A stretch of DNA of 64,000 nt from Sporolactobacillus spathodeae (GCF_016908935.1 NZ_JAFBEV010000004.1:118925-182924); one strand, 5' to 3'; numbered from the stretch's first letter, positions 26,818 through 35,822 are shown. Notes: generated by a model from the letters alone, not told the origin. Made by a program: numbers and translations.

Positions 26818-26847
26818 AACCGCCTGTTTCACAGGGCGGTTTGTTTT
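26818..26847 (+). terminator. Intrinsic terminator
   Basis: Stem AACCGCC / GGCGGTT with TGTTTTT tail, downstream of the large acidic protein gene. The rest of 26691-27018 shows no gene. Confidence 0.83.
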
Positions 26848-27018
26848 TAGGCGAATCTTAATGAGAAAAATCATCTAAGACTTACCATCGGCGGCTTCTA
26901 ATCGACTAAAAATCACAGAATCTTAAAAATGCAGCTCAATGAAAGCCTTTACTTTTTCCAATCGTTCAGACACAATAAAAAAGGAGAATAATAGAAACTT
27001 GACGAGGTGCATGGCATA

Positions 27019-27876
27019 ATGACTCAGATCGAAGAATTTGATAGAAACGATTTGCATTTTTTCCGTTTAAAAGATGAATCCGATTATGTGGATATTTGCC
27101 CGGAACGCGGCGGCATCGTCACGGCTTTTCATGCCGATAACGAGGATCTGCTGTTCATGAATGAAGACACGCTGTTCGACACGAGCAAAAATGTCCGCGG
27201 CGGAATTCCTGTGCTCTTCCCGATTGCTGGACAATTGACGGACAAGCAGTACCAATGGAATGAAAAAAGCTATTCGATGGCCAATCACGGGCTTGTCCGC
27301 ACGCGGCCGCTTCAAGTCGTGGGCAACGAAACAAATGAGCGATTCGCTGAATTGACGCTGTCTTTTAGCAGCAGCGCAGAAACACGTGCCGCTTACCCTT
27401 TTGATTTCGAGATGCTGCTGATGTATCGACTCGCTGATGGAAAACTGAGCATTCAGCAGAAGATCTTCAATCATTCTGCCGAAGCGATGCCTGTGTATCC
27501 GGGCTACCATCCTTATTTCGCGATTCAGAATAAAACGCTCACGGTAGCGACAAAGGCAACCGAATACTTGGATTATAACGACCAGCAAATCAAGCCATTG
27601 AACGGCGCGATTCAGATGGACGGGCTCAAGGAATCGGTTGTTCTTGCCGACGGCGCCGTAACCACTTCCTTTAATGCCGATAAAAATCTGGTCGTTGAAG
27701 CTGACGATGCCTTCCGCTACACGGTTCTCTGGGTCGAAGGTGATCAACCGTTTGTCTGCGTTGAACCGTGGACAGCGAAAACCAACACATTCAATGAAGC
27801 ACCGGACAATGTCTTGCTCGTTCAACCGGAACAGCCAAAAACACTGACCGTTTCCTTTCACCTTGAAAATCGATAA
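27019..27876 (+). CDS. Aldose 1-epimerase/hexose-6-phosphate epimerase-fold protein
   Basis: 285 residues of the galactose-mutarotase-like beta-sandwich: NVRGGIPVLFPIAGQL near residue 58, ANHGLVRTRPLQV near 90, PGYHPYFAI near 160 and VCVEPWT near 250, with the catalytic His and Glu positions conserved. It interconverts alpha and beta anomers of a sugar or sugar phosphate. The frame opens at GTG 27007, but that is part of the GAGGTG ribosome site; ATG 27019 is nine bases beyond. It resembles the LacX type, and lac genes occur at the far end of the window, but nothing here links them. Confidence 0.87.
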   Translation: MTQIEEFDRNDLHFFRLKDESDYVDICPERGGIVTAFHADNEDLLFMNEDTLFDTSKNVRGGIPVLFPIAGQLTDKQYQWNEKSYSMANHGLVRTRPLQVVGNETNERFAELTLSFSSSAETRAAYPFDFEMLLMYRLADGKLSIQQKIFNHSAEAMPVYPGYHPYFAIQNKTLTVATKATEYLDYNDQQIKPLNGAIQMDGLKESVVLADGAVTTSFNADKNLVVEADDAFRYTVLWVEGDQPFVCVEPWTAKTNTFNEAPDNVLLVQPEQPKTLTVSFHLENR

Positions 27877-27883
27877 AAGTGAG

Positions 27884-27926
27884 AAAAAGCTCTGGGATGG
27901 CAAATACGCTGTCCCAGAGCTTTTTT
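27884..27926 (+). terminator. Strong intrinsic terminator
   Basis: Stem AAAGCTCTGGGA / TCCCAGAGCTTT followed by TTTT, directly after the epimerase stop. Confidence 0.92.
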
Positions 27927-27975
27927 ATATAGAAACAAGCGGTGCACGATAAGTGACCTTCTTTAGCTACACTGC

Positions 27976-28899
27976 CTATTGGAACAATCTCTTTTCTTTA
28001 GCATCTGCGTGACTTGAAGAAAATAGATAGATCGTAATTGACACCCAAAGAAGAATAAGTGAAAACCATTGAACAAGTGAAATCGATTCTTTAAAAATCA
28101 ACCATCCGATCAGGAAAGCGATTGAAGGTGTGATATATTGAATAACCCCAACTGTAGATAAGGACAATCTTTTTACGCCTTCAGCAAACCAAATTAGTGG
28201 CAGGGCTGTTACGATTCCCGCTCCGATTAATAGAATGGCAATCGGATAAGCATCTGTGCCAAATGATGCGGTACCCTTTATTTGTAGCATCAATAGATAA
28301 ACAAGCGCTGCCGGTGTACCGATTAATGTTTCGTAACCCATCGCGACAAGTGCATCTAATCGAATACATTTTTTTGCATAACTGTAGACTCCGGACGATA
28401 AAGCAAGCGATAACGCAACCCAAGGGATTTGACCATATCTAACTACCAGCAAAGCCACACCGAGTAAAGCAATTAAAAATGAGATCGATTGTCCTAGTCC
28501 ACATTTATCTCTCAATAAAATAACACCCAATAAAATGCTAATCAGCGGGATCATATACATACCAAGACTAGCTTCAATAACTTTTCCGTGGTTCACAGCC
28601 CAAATAAAGATTACCCAATTCGCACTGATTGCAAGGGAAGCTATCAATATAAATAAAAATTCCTTTTTATAGTGATAAAAAAATTTAAGCCTATAAACAA
28701 ATAGATGAAGTTTCTGTTTCTGAAAAAAGATGATCGCCATTGTGAATACGAAAGACCACCAGATCCGGTGTGCTAAGATCTCAAAAGCCGGTACACTACC
28801 CAATGCCTTCCAATATAAAGGTAAAAATCCCCACAAAACATAGGCAGAAGACGTATAAAGTACCCCGCCAAGAGGGGTACCTCCATTGGGTTTATTCAT
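27976..28899 (-). CDS. rarD: RarD-type EamA transporter
   Basis: 307 residues, ten predicted membrane helices as two EamA repeats; the opening GVLYTSSAYVLWGFLPLYWKAL and the internal HRIWWSF are typical of RarD. RarD proteins are drug/metabolite-superfamily permeases of uncertain substrate. It overlaps the acetyltransferase gene upstream by 8 bases, forming a two-gene unit transcribed away from the LysR gene at 29546. Confidence 0.9.
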   Translation of the reverse strand: MNKPNGGTPLGGVLYTSSAYVLWGFLPLYWKALGSVPAFEILAHRIWWSFVFTMAIIFFQKQKLHLFVYRLKFFYHYKKEFLFILIASLAISANWVIFIWAVNHGKVIEASLGMYMIPLISILLGVILLRDKCGLGQSISFLIALLGVALLVVRYGQIPWVALSLALSSGVYSYAKKCIRLDALVAMGYETLIGTPAALVYLLMLQIKGTASFGTDAYPIAILLIGAGIVTALPLIWFAEGVKRLSLSTVGVIQYITPSIAFLIGWLIFKESISLVQWFSLILLWVSITIYLFSSSHADAKEKRLFQ

Positions 28900-29401
28900 T
28901 AACGCGCTTGCCTAATATGACTAAATCTCTCTCAATGCCATCCAATTCTGCAATCTTCGGATAAGCGCCCCATTTTTCAAAGCCCAAACGTTCAAAAAGG
29001 TGGAGACTCGGGCTATTGTGGCCAAAGATAAAAGCCAGAATCGTTTTGATACCGAATTCATGACAATGATCGATGGCATAGTTCACAAAATCAGTGCCCA
29101 GCCCCCTTCCGCGAACGCTCGTATCAAGATAAACGCTTATTTCCACGGTTGCCTGATAGGCAGGACGTCCATAAAAAGTGCTTAAGCTGAGCCAGCCACA
29201 GACTTTTCCATCCTGTTCGGCAACCCAAAGTGGACGATTCTCGTCTTCATAATGCGCATCAAACCAAGGTTTACGTTCTGCGACAGTGACCGCTTCCATA
29301 TCCGCCGTTACCATTCGACCGGGTATCGTTGAATTATAAATAGCCACTATAGTTGGTAAATCGCTTAATTTTGCCTCACGATACGTAATCTGATCGGCCA
29401 T
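28892..29401 (-). CDS. GNAT N-acetyltransferase (phosphinothricin-acetyltransferase-like)
   Basis: 169 residues. The acetyl-CoA loop reads SVRGRGLGTDFVNYA (R/Q-x-x-G-x-G/A) near residue 92, followed by GIKTILAFIFGHNSPSLHLFERLGFEKWG, as in PAT/YncA enzymes that acetylate amino groups of methionine sulfoximine-like compounds or amino acids. It is coupled to rarD and divergent from a LysR gene 144 bases away, a common arrangement for regulator and target. Confidence 0.9.
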   Translation of the reverse strand: MADQITYREAKLSDLPTIVAIYNSTIPGRMVTADMEAVTVAERKPWFDAHYEDENRPLWVAEQDGKVCGWLSLSTFYGRPAYQATVEISVYLDTSVRGRGLGTDFVNYAIDHCHEFGIKTILAFIFGHNSPSLHLFERLGFEKWGAYPKIAELDGIERDLVILGKRVNE

Positions 29402-29545
29402 TTAATCCATCTCCTCATGCTGCTTTGTTTTTCAATATTTATTTTAAAAGTCGCCATAGGAACTGTAAAATTGAACTTATTAACTCTTTGCCATAGAATA
29501 AAGTTATGGCAACAGGCGACATAATCCGACAGGGGACAGCAGGAC

Positions 29546-30466
29546 ATGACGATTCAACAATTTCGCTATTTAGTAGAAATTTCCAAGCACGGTTCAATCA
29601 GTAAAGCCGCATCTGCTCTTTACGTCACACAGCCCAGTATCAGTAAAGCCGTGCACGATCTGGAAGCTGAGTTAGGGATTACTATCCTTGATCGAACGAA
29701 TAAAGGCGTTGTCTTCACAAAAGATGGGACAGAATTATTATTCTACGCGAAAATGCTTCTGGAACAAATGGAATCCGTCGTCTATCATTTTAACAGAGAG
29801 AAGGCAACGGACTTAACAAAGCTTTCGATTTCCTCGCAACACTATGGCTTTGCTATCGAAGCTGTAGCAAATCTGATGGATTACTTTGCCGATCGGAAAT
29901 ATGAGCTGACGATTCGCGAGGGGAAGACGAGCGATGTAATCAATGACGTGTACGCAAGTAGAAGTATCCTTGGTATTTTATCCCTGACCGATTTAAATAA
30001 GAATTTTTTTAAACGCTATTTTATCGCAAAATCACTCATGTTCACACCCCTCGTTTCGCTGCAACAACACGTCTTTCTGCGAAAAGAGCATCCCCTGGCT
30101 GATCGCCAATGCATTACTTTGGATCAGTTAAAGGACTATCCTTATCTGACCTACCAGCGGGACGACGTACTGCTTCATTTTGCCGAAGAAGCTGTCAATC
30201 TGGACACGATCAGCAAACTGGTCTATCTGAAGGATAGAGGCGCCATGAATAATCTCCTGTCACACACAGATGGCTACAATCTGGGAACAGGCTGTATCGT
30301 CAACAATTACATGAACCCCAATATTATTTCCATACCTTTGGAAGGAAGCAGTTTGATTCAAGTCGGCCTGGTCCAACGAAACGACGTATTTTTGCCCGAA
30401 GAGCTTCTGGTCTATATTGACTTTTTGAAAGTGGCCTTGGAAAAATCTACGCCGAAAGACGAATAA
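29546..30466 (+). CDS. LysR-family transcriptional regulator
   Basis: 306 residues. N-terminal winged HTH (MTIQQFRYLVEISKHGSISKAASALYVTQPSISKAV), linker helix, then a periplasmic-binding-like effector domain (~92-290). Divergent from the GNAT-rarD pair, it is a candidate regulator of that unit. The start at 29546 has a weak GGAC-type ribosome site. Confidence 0.92.
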   Translation: MTIQQFRYLVEISKHGSISKAASALYVTQPSISKAVHDLEAELGITILDRTNKGVVFTKDGTELLFYAKMLLEQMESVVYHFNREKATDLTKLSISSQHYGFAIEAVANLMDYFADRKYELTIREGKTSDVINDVYASRSILGILSLTDLNKNFFKRYFIAKSLMFTPLVSLQQHVFLRKEHPLADRQCITLDQLKDYPYLTYQRDDVLLHFAEEAVNLDTISKLVYLKDRGAMNNLLSHTDGYNLGTGCIVNNYMNPNIISIPLEGSSLIQVGLVQRNDVFLPEELLVYIDFLKVALEKSTPKDE

Positions 30467-30556
30467 AGCAAGCGTAAGAGCCCTTTTAAAATATCCCCTA
30501 TCAAGGACAAAAAAGAATAGGCAAACTTCAGAAATGATCCAGAATAACTCCAAAAA

Positions 30557-30662
30557 TGGAGCGAAGGCGTGTAATGTTGCATGAACAGCGTGCCAGCATG
30601 CCACCCAGACTTTTGCCTGTTCGAGAAGGCTCTCGGCAAGCGAGCAGCCGAAGCGCATTTAA
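30557..30662 (-). repeat. Interspersed hairpin repeat, copy R5 (decayed)
   Basis: Reverse-oriented copy: GCGCTTCGGCTGCTCGCTTG is intact at one end and GCCTTCGCTC at the other, but the middle arms no longer match. It occupies the 3' side of the LysR gene; 30467-30841 otherwise shows no gene. Confidence 0.7.
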
Positions 30663-30841
30663 AGCAAAATAAGGATAGGTCATTTTTTTCATGTAATAGA
30701 CGAAGTTTGAAAAAACTGACTCAATCAAATTCAACTCATAATATGCAAAAAAAGCCATTAAAAATGTTATAACGCCAATAGAGGCTACTTAGTATTTACC
30801 GAACTGGATTAATTTCTACTACATAGAAATGGGTGCGTTTG

Positions 30842-32083
30842 ATGAACAAAGCGTCTACAAAACAATTATGGTCCAAAAATCTTGTTGTCCTATGGTTTGG
30901 TGTTTTTATGACGGGAATGGGTATGAGTGAAATCATGCCGTTTCTATCACTCTTTATAGATCAGCTCGGTTCCTATAATAAACAGCAAACGACTTTTTAT
31001 ACAGGAATTGTGTTTGCTGTATCCTTTTTAGTGATGGCTCTAGTATCGCCAATTTGGGGGCGATTGGCTGATAAAAAAGGCAGAAAATTGATGTTGCTTC
31101 GCGCATCATTAGGGATGGCGGTGGCATTTTTTTTGATGGGCTTTGTGACGAACGTATGGGAACTTATGCTTCTTCGAGCCGTTCAAGGCGCATTGGGCGG
31201 CTATGTATCGAATTCAAACGCATTAATTGCTTCGCAAACACCAAAAGAACATGCCGGGCGTGCGCTCAGTATCTTAGTTACGGGTATCACTGCCGGCACA
31301 TTATTAGGTCCCCTATTGGGAGGAATTTTAGCGGGGGTATTTTCCTATCGACTGACATTTCATATTACCGGAATCATCATGCTTTTCGTTTTTATCTTTA
31401 CATATTTTTTCGTTAAGGAAGGTTCAGTCGACCATAAATCAGCCACGATATCCCGCGCATCAGCAACACCAATTGTTCTGCGGGATATTATTAAGAATCG
31501 CTTTCTGTTCTTTTTAATTTCAACAACGATGCTTGTTCAAGTCGTGAATATGTCAATCAATCCTATTCTCAGTTTATTTGTGAAAGAACTCGTTAACCCG
31601 AGCAGTGCGAGCTCAATCACTTTTATAGCAGGCGTTGTTGCAGCGATGCCTGGAATTTCAACAGTCATTGCCGCACCGATGTTTGGAAAATTAGGCGATA
31701 AAATAGGGACTCAAAAATTGCTAGTTTTCGGATTTATCTTGGCCTCAATTATTTTTTTCCTAACCTCATTTGTTTCAAATATAGTGCCGCTCATTATATT
31801 AAGATTTTTTACAGGGATATCCGATGCAGCCATGTTACCATCGGTTCAGACTCTCTTGTCCAAAAATACAACGGAAGAACATACAAGCATCGTGTTTTCT
31901 TACAATCAAAGTTTTCAATCGATAGGCAGCGTCCTAGGACCACTAACTGGATCAATAATCGCTTCCTTGTTTGACTATCAAGGTATTTTTATCTTTAGTG
32001 GCTTTTTGATGTTATTAAATCTTCTCATTTTCTGGGCAGTAGCGATCAAAAATAAGCCTTATATTAAAGAACGGTATCACTGA
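30842..32083 (+). CDS. MFS multidrug efflux transporter (MdtG-like)
   Basis: 413 residues, twelve predicted membrane helices. Motif A (GRLADKKGRK) follows helix 2 and a drug-exporter-like motif C (GTLLGPLLGGILAG) is in helix 5; a second degenerate motif A (GKLGDKIGTQK) occurs in the C-half. It belongs to the drug:H+ antiporter-1 group near MdtG/PmrA. ATG 30842 follows GGGTG; the frame is open to GTG 30833. Confidence 0.9.
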   Translation: MNKASTKQLWSKNLVVLWFGVFMTGMGMSEIMPFLSLFIDQLGSYNKQQTTFYTGIVFAVSFLVMALVSPIWGRLADKKGRKLMLLRASLGMAVAFFLMGFVTNVWELMLLRAVQGALGGYVSNSNALIASQTPKEHAGRALSILVTGITAGTLLGPLLGGILAGVFSYRLTFHITGIIMLFVFIFTYFFVKEGSVDHKSATISRASATPIVLRDIIKNRFLFFLISTTMLVQVVNMSINPILSLFVKELVNPSSASSITFIAGVVAAMPGISTVIAAPMFGKLGDKIGTQKLLVFGFILASIIFFLTSFVSNIVPLIILRFFTGISDAAMLPSVQTLLSKNTTEEHTSIVFSYNQSFQSIGSVLGPLTGSIIASLFDYQGIFIFSGFLMLLNLLIFWAVAIKNKPYIKERYH

Positions 32084-32134
32084 GTATTGCTTGTCGATGC
32101 CGGACGCTACCCTGCTGACATTAGCTCTCTCCCT

Positions 32135-32950
32135 TTTTCGGTTCGGCCTAACTTTTGCCCGGTTCGGTCTAACTTTTGCCCGGTTCGGTCTAACTTTTTC
32201 GGTTCGGCCTAACTTTCTCCTGTTTCGGCCTAAACTTTGCCCGGTTCGGTCTAACTTTTCTTGCCTTCGGTCTAACTTTTTCGGTTCGGCCTAACTTTTC
32301 ACGGCTTCGGTCTAACTTTTGCCCGGTTCGGTCTAACTTTTTCACGGTTCGGTCTAACTTTTCACGCCTTCGGTCTAACTTTTTCGGTTCGGCCTAACTT
32401 TTTCCTGAGTCGGCCTAACTTTTGCCCGGTTCCGCCTAACTTTTTCGGTTCGGCCTAACTTTCTCCTGTTTCGGCCTAACATTTGCCTGGTTCGGCCTAA
32501 CTTTTCTTGCCTTCGGTCTAACTTTTTCGGTTCGGCCTAACTTTTCACGGCTTCGGTCTAACTTTTCACGGCTCCGGCCTAACTTTTCACGGCTTCGGTC
32601 TAACTTTTCACGGCTCCGGCCTAACTTTTTCCCGATTCGGTCTAACTTTTCATGAATTCGGTCTAACTTTTTCCCGGTTCGGTCTAACTTTTCACGGCTT
32701 CGGTCTAACTTTTCGGTTCGGTCTAACTTTTTCCCGGTTCGGTCTAACTTTTCTTGCCTTCGGTCTAACTTTTTCGGTTCGGCCTAACTTTTGCCTGAGT
32801 CGTCCTAACTTTTTCGGTTCGGCCTAACTTTTGCCTGGTTCGGCCTAACTTTTTCGGTTCGGTCTAACTTTTTCGGTTCGGCCTAACTTTTCACGCCCTC
32901 GGTCTAACTTTTTCGGTTCGGCCTAACTTTTTCCCGATTCGGTCTAATTA
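32135..32950 (+). repeat. Degenerate tandem array with invariant CGGYCTAACTTTT core
   Basis: About 40 units of 19-22 bases: a near-invariant core TTCGG(T/C)CTAACTTTT plus a 4-8 base variable part (GCCCGG, TCGG, CACGGC, CTTGCC, CCTGAG). Larger blocks are duplicated: the unit order at ~32165-32315 recurs at ~32415-32560. It fills the gap between the transporter and a small convergent gene. Confidence 0.95.
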
Positions 32951-32997
32951 CGACCTCCTCTCTGCTCAATCATCGCCCTGTTCCCGCTTCCATGCGA

Positions 32998-33042
32998 CAA
33001 AAAAGCCGCACATCCGATTTTGCTCGGGACGCGCGGCTTTAC
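32998..33042 (-). terminator. Intrinsic terminator of the 106-residue protein gene
   Basis: Stem AAAGCCGC / GCGGCTTT, minus-strand T run directly after, just downstream of the stop at 33046. Confidence 0.82.
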
Positions 33043-33045
33043 CTA

Positions 33046-33366
33046 TTATTGAAAGGTTTTAATCTGATCAATCTCGCGGCTGAGTTCGAAACGGCGCTGC
33101 TTCAAAGCGAAGAGTTTCAGAGACAAGCCCTTGTCCTGATCTTCGCCGCGATGCATTCTCTGAAAGATCAGCAGAATCTGCCGATTAATCTCGATAAATT
33201 GCTGCTGTAATTCTCTTTTCTGTTCGCCGAACAAGTCTTTGCCTTCAAGAATGGCAACGAGTTTTCTTTTTATATCAATCTGCCAATCGCTATCGTTCAT
33301 CGAACTCGCGATGCGATAGAGATCGAGATAATCATCAAGTAAACGTTTCTTTTCTCTCGTGTTCAT
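33046..33366 (-). CDS. Small helical protein, unknown function
   Basis: 106 residues, charged, predicted mostly helix (MNTREKKRLLDDYLDLYRIA to ELSREIDQIKTFQ), no membrane segment. AAGGAGG lies ideally before ATG 33366 and the gene has its own terminator, so it is probably real. The size and helical heptads would fit a flagellar or sporulation accessory protein, but I cannot assign a family. Confidence 0.75.
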   Translation of the reverse strand: MNTREKKRLLDDYLDLYRIASSMNDSDWQIDIKRKLVAILEGKDLFGEQKRELQQQFIEINRQILLIFQRMHRGEDQDKGLSLKLFALKQRRFELSREIDQIKTFQ

Positions 33367-33495
33367 GCCACGACCTCCTTAATTTTCTCCCAAGGCTCTG
33401 TTAAAGTCGACTGTTGTTTCTCATCACTGATTGGCTATGTGTTTGCTTGCCAAAAGTCTCGTGGCTAATCAACCCAGCCGTCACGAGGCTCCTGA

Positions 33496-33535
33496 GCATT
33501 GCCTTTTTTTCAGAAAAACAACATGAAACAAAAAT
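33496..33535 (+). repeat. 43-bp repeat motif, copy C
   Basis: Starts GCATTGCCTTTT, then TCAGAAAAACAACATGAAA: the complement of copies A (23391) and B (53282). A CTCGTG...CACGAG hairpin stands just before it (33458-33487). Confidence 0.6.
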
Positions 33536-33638
33536 ATAGCCTTTTTCAAAAGTTACGATGCTTTTCCTAGCACCTGCATCCGAACCGCGTGAATGAAAGT
33601 CTGCGAAAAAGAACGATTAACGTTATTTATTTTGTTAC

Positions 33639-33667
33639 AGTTTACCTTCGTTCTGTAAAACTGTCAA
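33639..33667 (-). promoter_or_regulatory. Sigma-A promoter for the 106-residue protein gene
   Basis: TTGACA, 17-base spacer, TAAACT on the minus strand, giving a ~265-base leader. It lies just downstream of the truncated LysR gene. No gene is visible in 33367-33699. Confidence 0.7.
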
Positions 33668-33699
33668 CGGCTATTGCCTATGCACCAATAATTTCCGCT

Positions 33700-33954
33700 T
33701 CAGCCCTCCAGGACAAGCCGCGCTTTTTTATACGTCCGCAGCATCCGTTTGGCATACGGCATAAAACGGATGCCGGAATCAGACAGACTGATGCCGCGTC
33801 CTGAGCGAATAAAGAGTTCCGCGTTCAGTTCCCGTTCCAGTGCCTTGATTCGTGACGTGACAGAAGGCTGCGACAAATACAGCTCCTCTGCAGCAAGATG
33901 AAAACTATTATTATCGATCACCGCCAAAAAAGCTTCCAGCTGATCAATGGTCAT
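33700..33954 (-). CDS. Truncated LysR regulator (DNA-binding domain only)
   Basis: 84 residues: MTIDQLEAFLAVIDNNSFHL, the winged HTH and the start of the linker helix, ending at TGA after RLVLEG. The effector-binding domain (~200 residues) is absent and not recoverable in other frames. AAAGGGGTG precedes ATG 33954. The gene sits directly behind a complete SAM-I riboswitch, so it belonged to sulfur/methionine control. It may be a pseudogene or may act as a free DNA-binding domain. Confidence 0.8.
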   Translation of the reverse strand: MTIDQLEAFLAVIDNNSFHLAAEELYLSQPSVTSRIKALERELNAELFIRSGRGISLSDSGIRFMPYAKRMLRTYKKARLVLEG

Positions 33955-34010
33955 TATTCTCGCACCCCTTTGCGTGATTCTATAGAATCCGAGAAATAAA
34001 AGAATATAAC

Positions 34011-34041
34011 AAAAAATCCCTTCTGTTCGAGAAGAGATTGG
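34011..34041 (-). terminator. Riboswitch expression-platform terminator
   Basis: Minus strand ATCTCTTCT-CGAAC-AGAAGGGAT then TTTTTT. Its 5' arm ATCTCTT is complementary to AAGAGAT in the 3' strand of the aptamer P1, so the antiterminator is also visible. Confidence 0.9.
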
Positions 34042-34049
34042 TTACGTCG

Positions 34050-34160
34050 TCATCTCTTATCTCTCAGACATTGTCTGACGGAATTAACACCATACATGGA
34101 CGCATGCTGGTTGTCGGGTTTCATAGGGCCGGTCCCTCCACCACTCTGGATAAGATCTAT
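34050..34160 (-). ncRNA. SAM-I (S-box) riboswitch
   Basis: On the minus strand: P1 CTTATC...GATAAG; AGAGTGGTGGAGGGA; CCGGCCC; ATGAAACCCGACAACC; GGTGTTAATTCC. These are the conserved S-box blocks in order. With SAM bound, P1 is kept and the terminator at 34011-34041 forms; without it the 3' strand of P1 pairs with the terminator arm. Downstream gene: the truncated LysR gene at 33700-33954. Confidence 0.95.
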
Positions 34161-34173
34161 TCATTTGTTAATC

Positions 34174-34202
34174 AGTTTACAACTTGCCAATCCAATCGTC
34201 AA
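34174..34202 (-). promoter_or_regulatory. Promoter of the SAM riboswitch transcript
   Basis: TTGACG, 17 bases, TAAACT, ending about 15 bases before the aptamer. Confidence 0.75.
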
Positions 34203-34214
34203 CTATTTGGCCAT

Positions 34215-34943
34215 TCATGGATCGCATTCGCAAATGTCATCGACTTGCTGCGGTTTGCCAAGTAGATTGCCTTGCGCGTAATGAATACCCAATCCTTTCG
34301 CGCGTTTGATATCCTCTTCCTTTTCCAAACCTTCTAGAATCGCTTTGATGTTGAATTGTGCGCAATATTGAACGATGAACGAGACATAGGCCTGTTTTTT
34401 TTCTGAAAGGAGCAAATCGATCGAGAAATAGCGATCCAATTTAATATAATCGGCGTCGACTTCAATCGTTCGGTTGATATTGTCTCCGCCTTTTCCGAAA
34501 TCGTCAACGGCAATCAGCAGCCCTTTCTGTTTCAGTGTCCGTACAACCTCGCCCAACCGTTTGAAATTCTTAATTTCTTCACTCTCAATAATCTCCAGTA
34601 CAAGCGACTGTCTGCCTGCTGGAAAACGATTGAGAATTTCGATCATGCGTTCTGTAAATTCGGGATGAAGGATGGTCGACGGATAAGCATTAACAAATAA
34701 TTTCTTGTTCCGAACGTCGGCTTGCGCGTTTAAAAAACTATGCACGGCCGCATCAATCGAACTGATATCCAGCTCATAGAGCAAATTGCTTTCGATCGCG
34801 TGATGATAGGCAGATTCCGGATTCGCATATGCCCCCGAACGAAACAATGCTTCATAGCCGACCGTCTGCTCATCTGTCAGATCAAAAATCGGCTGGAAAT
34901 CATGATAAAATGCTTTTTGTTCGATTAAATGGGAAAACGCCAT
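34215..34943 (-). CDS. Stand-alone EAL-domain protein (c-di-GMP phosphodiesterase-like)
   Basis: 242 residues, one EAL domain. The signature GYEALFR is at ~29-35, FVNAYP near 104, EIIESEE near 137, DDFGKGGDN near 165, YIKLDRYF near 184 and EGLEKEED near 224. Most metal and catalytic positions are present, but the loop after DDFG differs from the common DDFGTGYSS, so activity is probable, not certain. Lying between csrA and the SAM riboswitch, it may control the motility switch together with the HD-GYP protein at 58 kb. Confidence 0.88.
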   Translation of the reverse strand: MAFSHLIEQKAFYHDFQPIFDLTDEQTVGYEALFRSGAYANPESAYHHAIESNLLYELDISSIDAAVHSFLNAQADVRNKKLFVNAYPSTILHPEFTERMIEILNRFPAGRQSLVLEIIESEEIKNFKRLGEVVRTLKQKGLLIAVDDFGKGGDNINRTIEVDADYIKLDRYFSIDLLLSEKKQAYVSFIVQYCAQFNIKAILEGLEKEEDIKRAKGLGIHYAQGNLLGKPQQVDDICECDP

Positions 34944-35101
34944 TTTGCCACATCCTTGTGTCCTGATTTACAGCAATTCCTGCTGGGAACCATTATATTA
35001 TAGCAAGCTTTCCGTTAATCCGTGTTTTTATCAACTCGTTATTTTTAATTATGTAATCGTTTGCACGAAAAATAAAATAAAACGATTCGAACAAAAAACG
35101 C

Positions 35102-35380
35102 TTATTTTAATTTTTTCGCCTCATTTTCTGCAGTGCGATTCGCGCTGCCACCTTTTTTCACCGCTTGCATCGCGCGCAGCAAATCGGTGCTTAACGCATT
35201 TGTCGCTGCCTGGCTGTTTTCCTTTTGGATCGCTTCGTAGACTTCCTTGCGGTGAATATCAATCGCGCGCGGCGCCTCGATTCCGAGCTTTATTTGCTCG
35301 CCTTCAATAGCGACAATCTTCACTTCGATCTGATCGCCAATTTTGATCGACTCACCCAACTTGCGTGTCAGAATTAGCAT
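35102..35380 (-). CDS. csrA: Carbon storage regulator CsrA
   Basis: 92 residues: canonical CsrA ([20 protein letters not shown] to [19 protein letters not shown]) with a C-terminal extension of ~20 residues that is longer than the 74-residue B. subtilis protein and rich in Ala/Lys. It represses hag translation by binding GGA motifs and is antagonised by FliW, encoded four bases upstream. Last gene of the yvyF-to-csrA unit. Confidence 0.97.
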   Translation of the reverse strand: MLILTRKLGESIKIGDQIEVKIVAIEGEQIKLGIEAPRAIDIHRKEVYEAIQKENSQAATNALSTDLLRAMQAVKKGGSANRTAENEAKKLK

Positions 35381-35384
35381 CCAA

Positions 35385-35822
35385 TCACGCCCTTTTTTCT
35401 AAAGATTGCATCATGAGACGCTCTCTCAGCGAGTACGTGGACTGTTCCGCTATGTATTGTTTACCCAAATTTTGCCGCATATTGAGCACGATTGGCGCTT
35501 TTAAATTCGCTGTGGATTCAGACAGCGGGGCTTGGACGCTGACAATCACCCACACCGTCACGTCCTCCGGCTTTTCAATCGACAACTGCTGCACGAAGAC
35601 ATCCGGCAGATCCAGCGTATAATTTTCAAAAAAGAGATAAGGTGAAGTCACAACAAAAGCGAGCTGCGGCTGATCGAGCGACTGGAGAATGGAGAATACT
35701 TCGCTGAACGGCTGCAAAATAAAACGCCGCTCCTGAGCAAAACCCGGCAATCCAGAAGGAAAAGAAAGAATATCGGATTCTGAAATTTCTTGTTCACCGA
35801 AATACTTGGTCTGAATCTTCAA
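35385..35822 (-). CDS. fliW: Flagellar assembly factor FliW
   Basis: 145 residues, FliW beta-barrel fold ([21 protein letters not shown], later [10 protein letters not shown] and [18 protein letters not shown]). It binds either flagellin or CsrA and so relieves hag repression when flagellin is exported. TTG start at 35822 with AGAGAGGA upstream; nearly contiguous with yviE and csrA. Confidence 0.96.
   Translation of the reverse strand: MKIQTKYFGEQEISESDILSFPSGLPGFAQERRFILQPFSEVFSILQSLDQPQLAFVVTSPYLFFENYTLDLPDVFVQQLSIEKPEDVTVWVIVSVQAPLSESTANLKAPIVLNMRQNLGKQYIAEQSTYSLRERLMMQSLEKRA

Noticed and set aside
32135..32950. CRISPR array
   Set aside because: The repeated core is short, the parts between are only 4-8 bases and belong to a few recurring types, and no cas genes are near.
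34038..34281. Plus-strand reading frames at 34.0-34.3 kb
   Set aside because: They are antisense to the SAM-I riboswitch and the EAL gene end; no ribosome sites.
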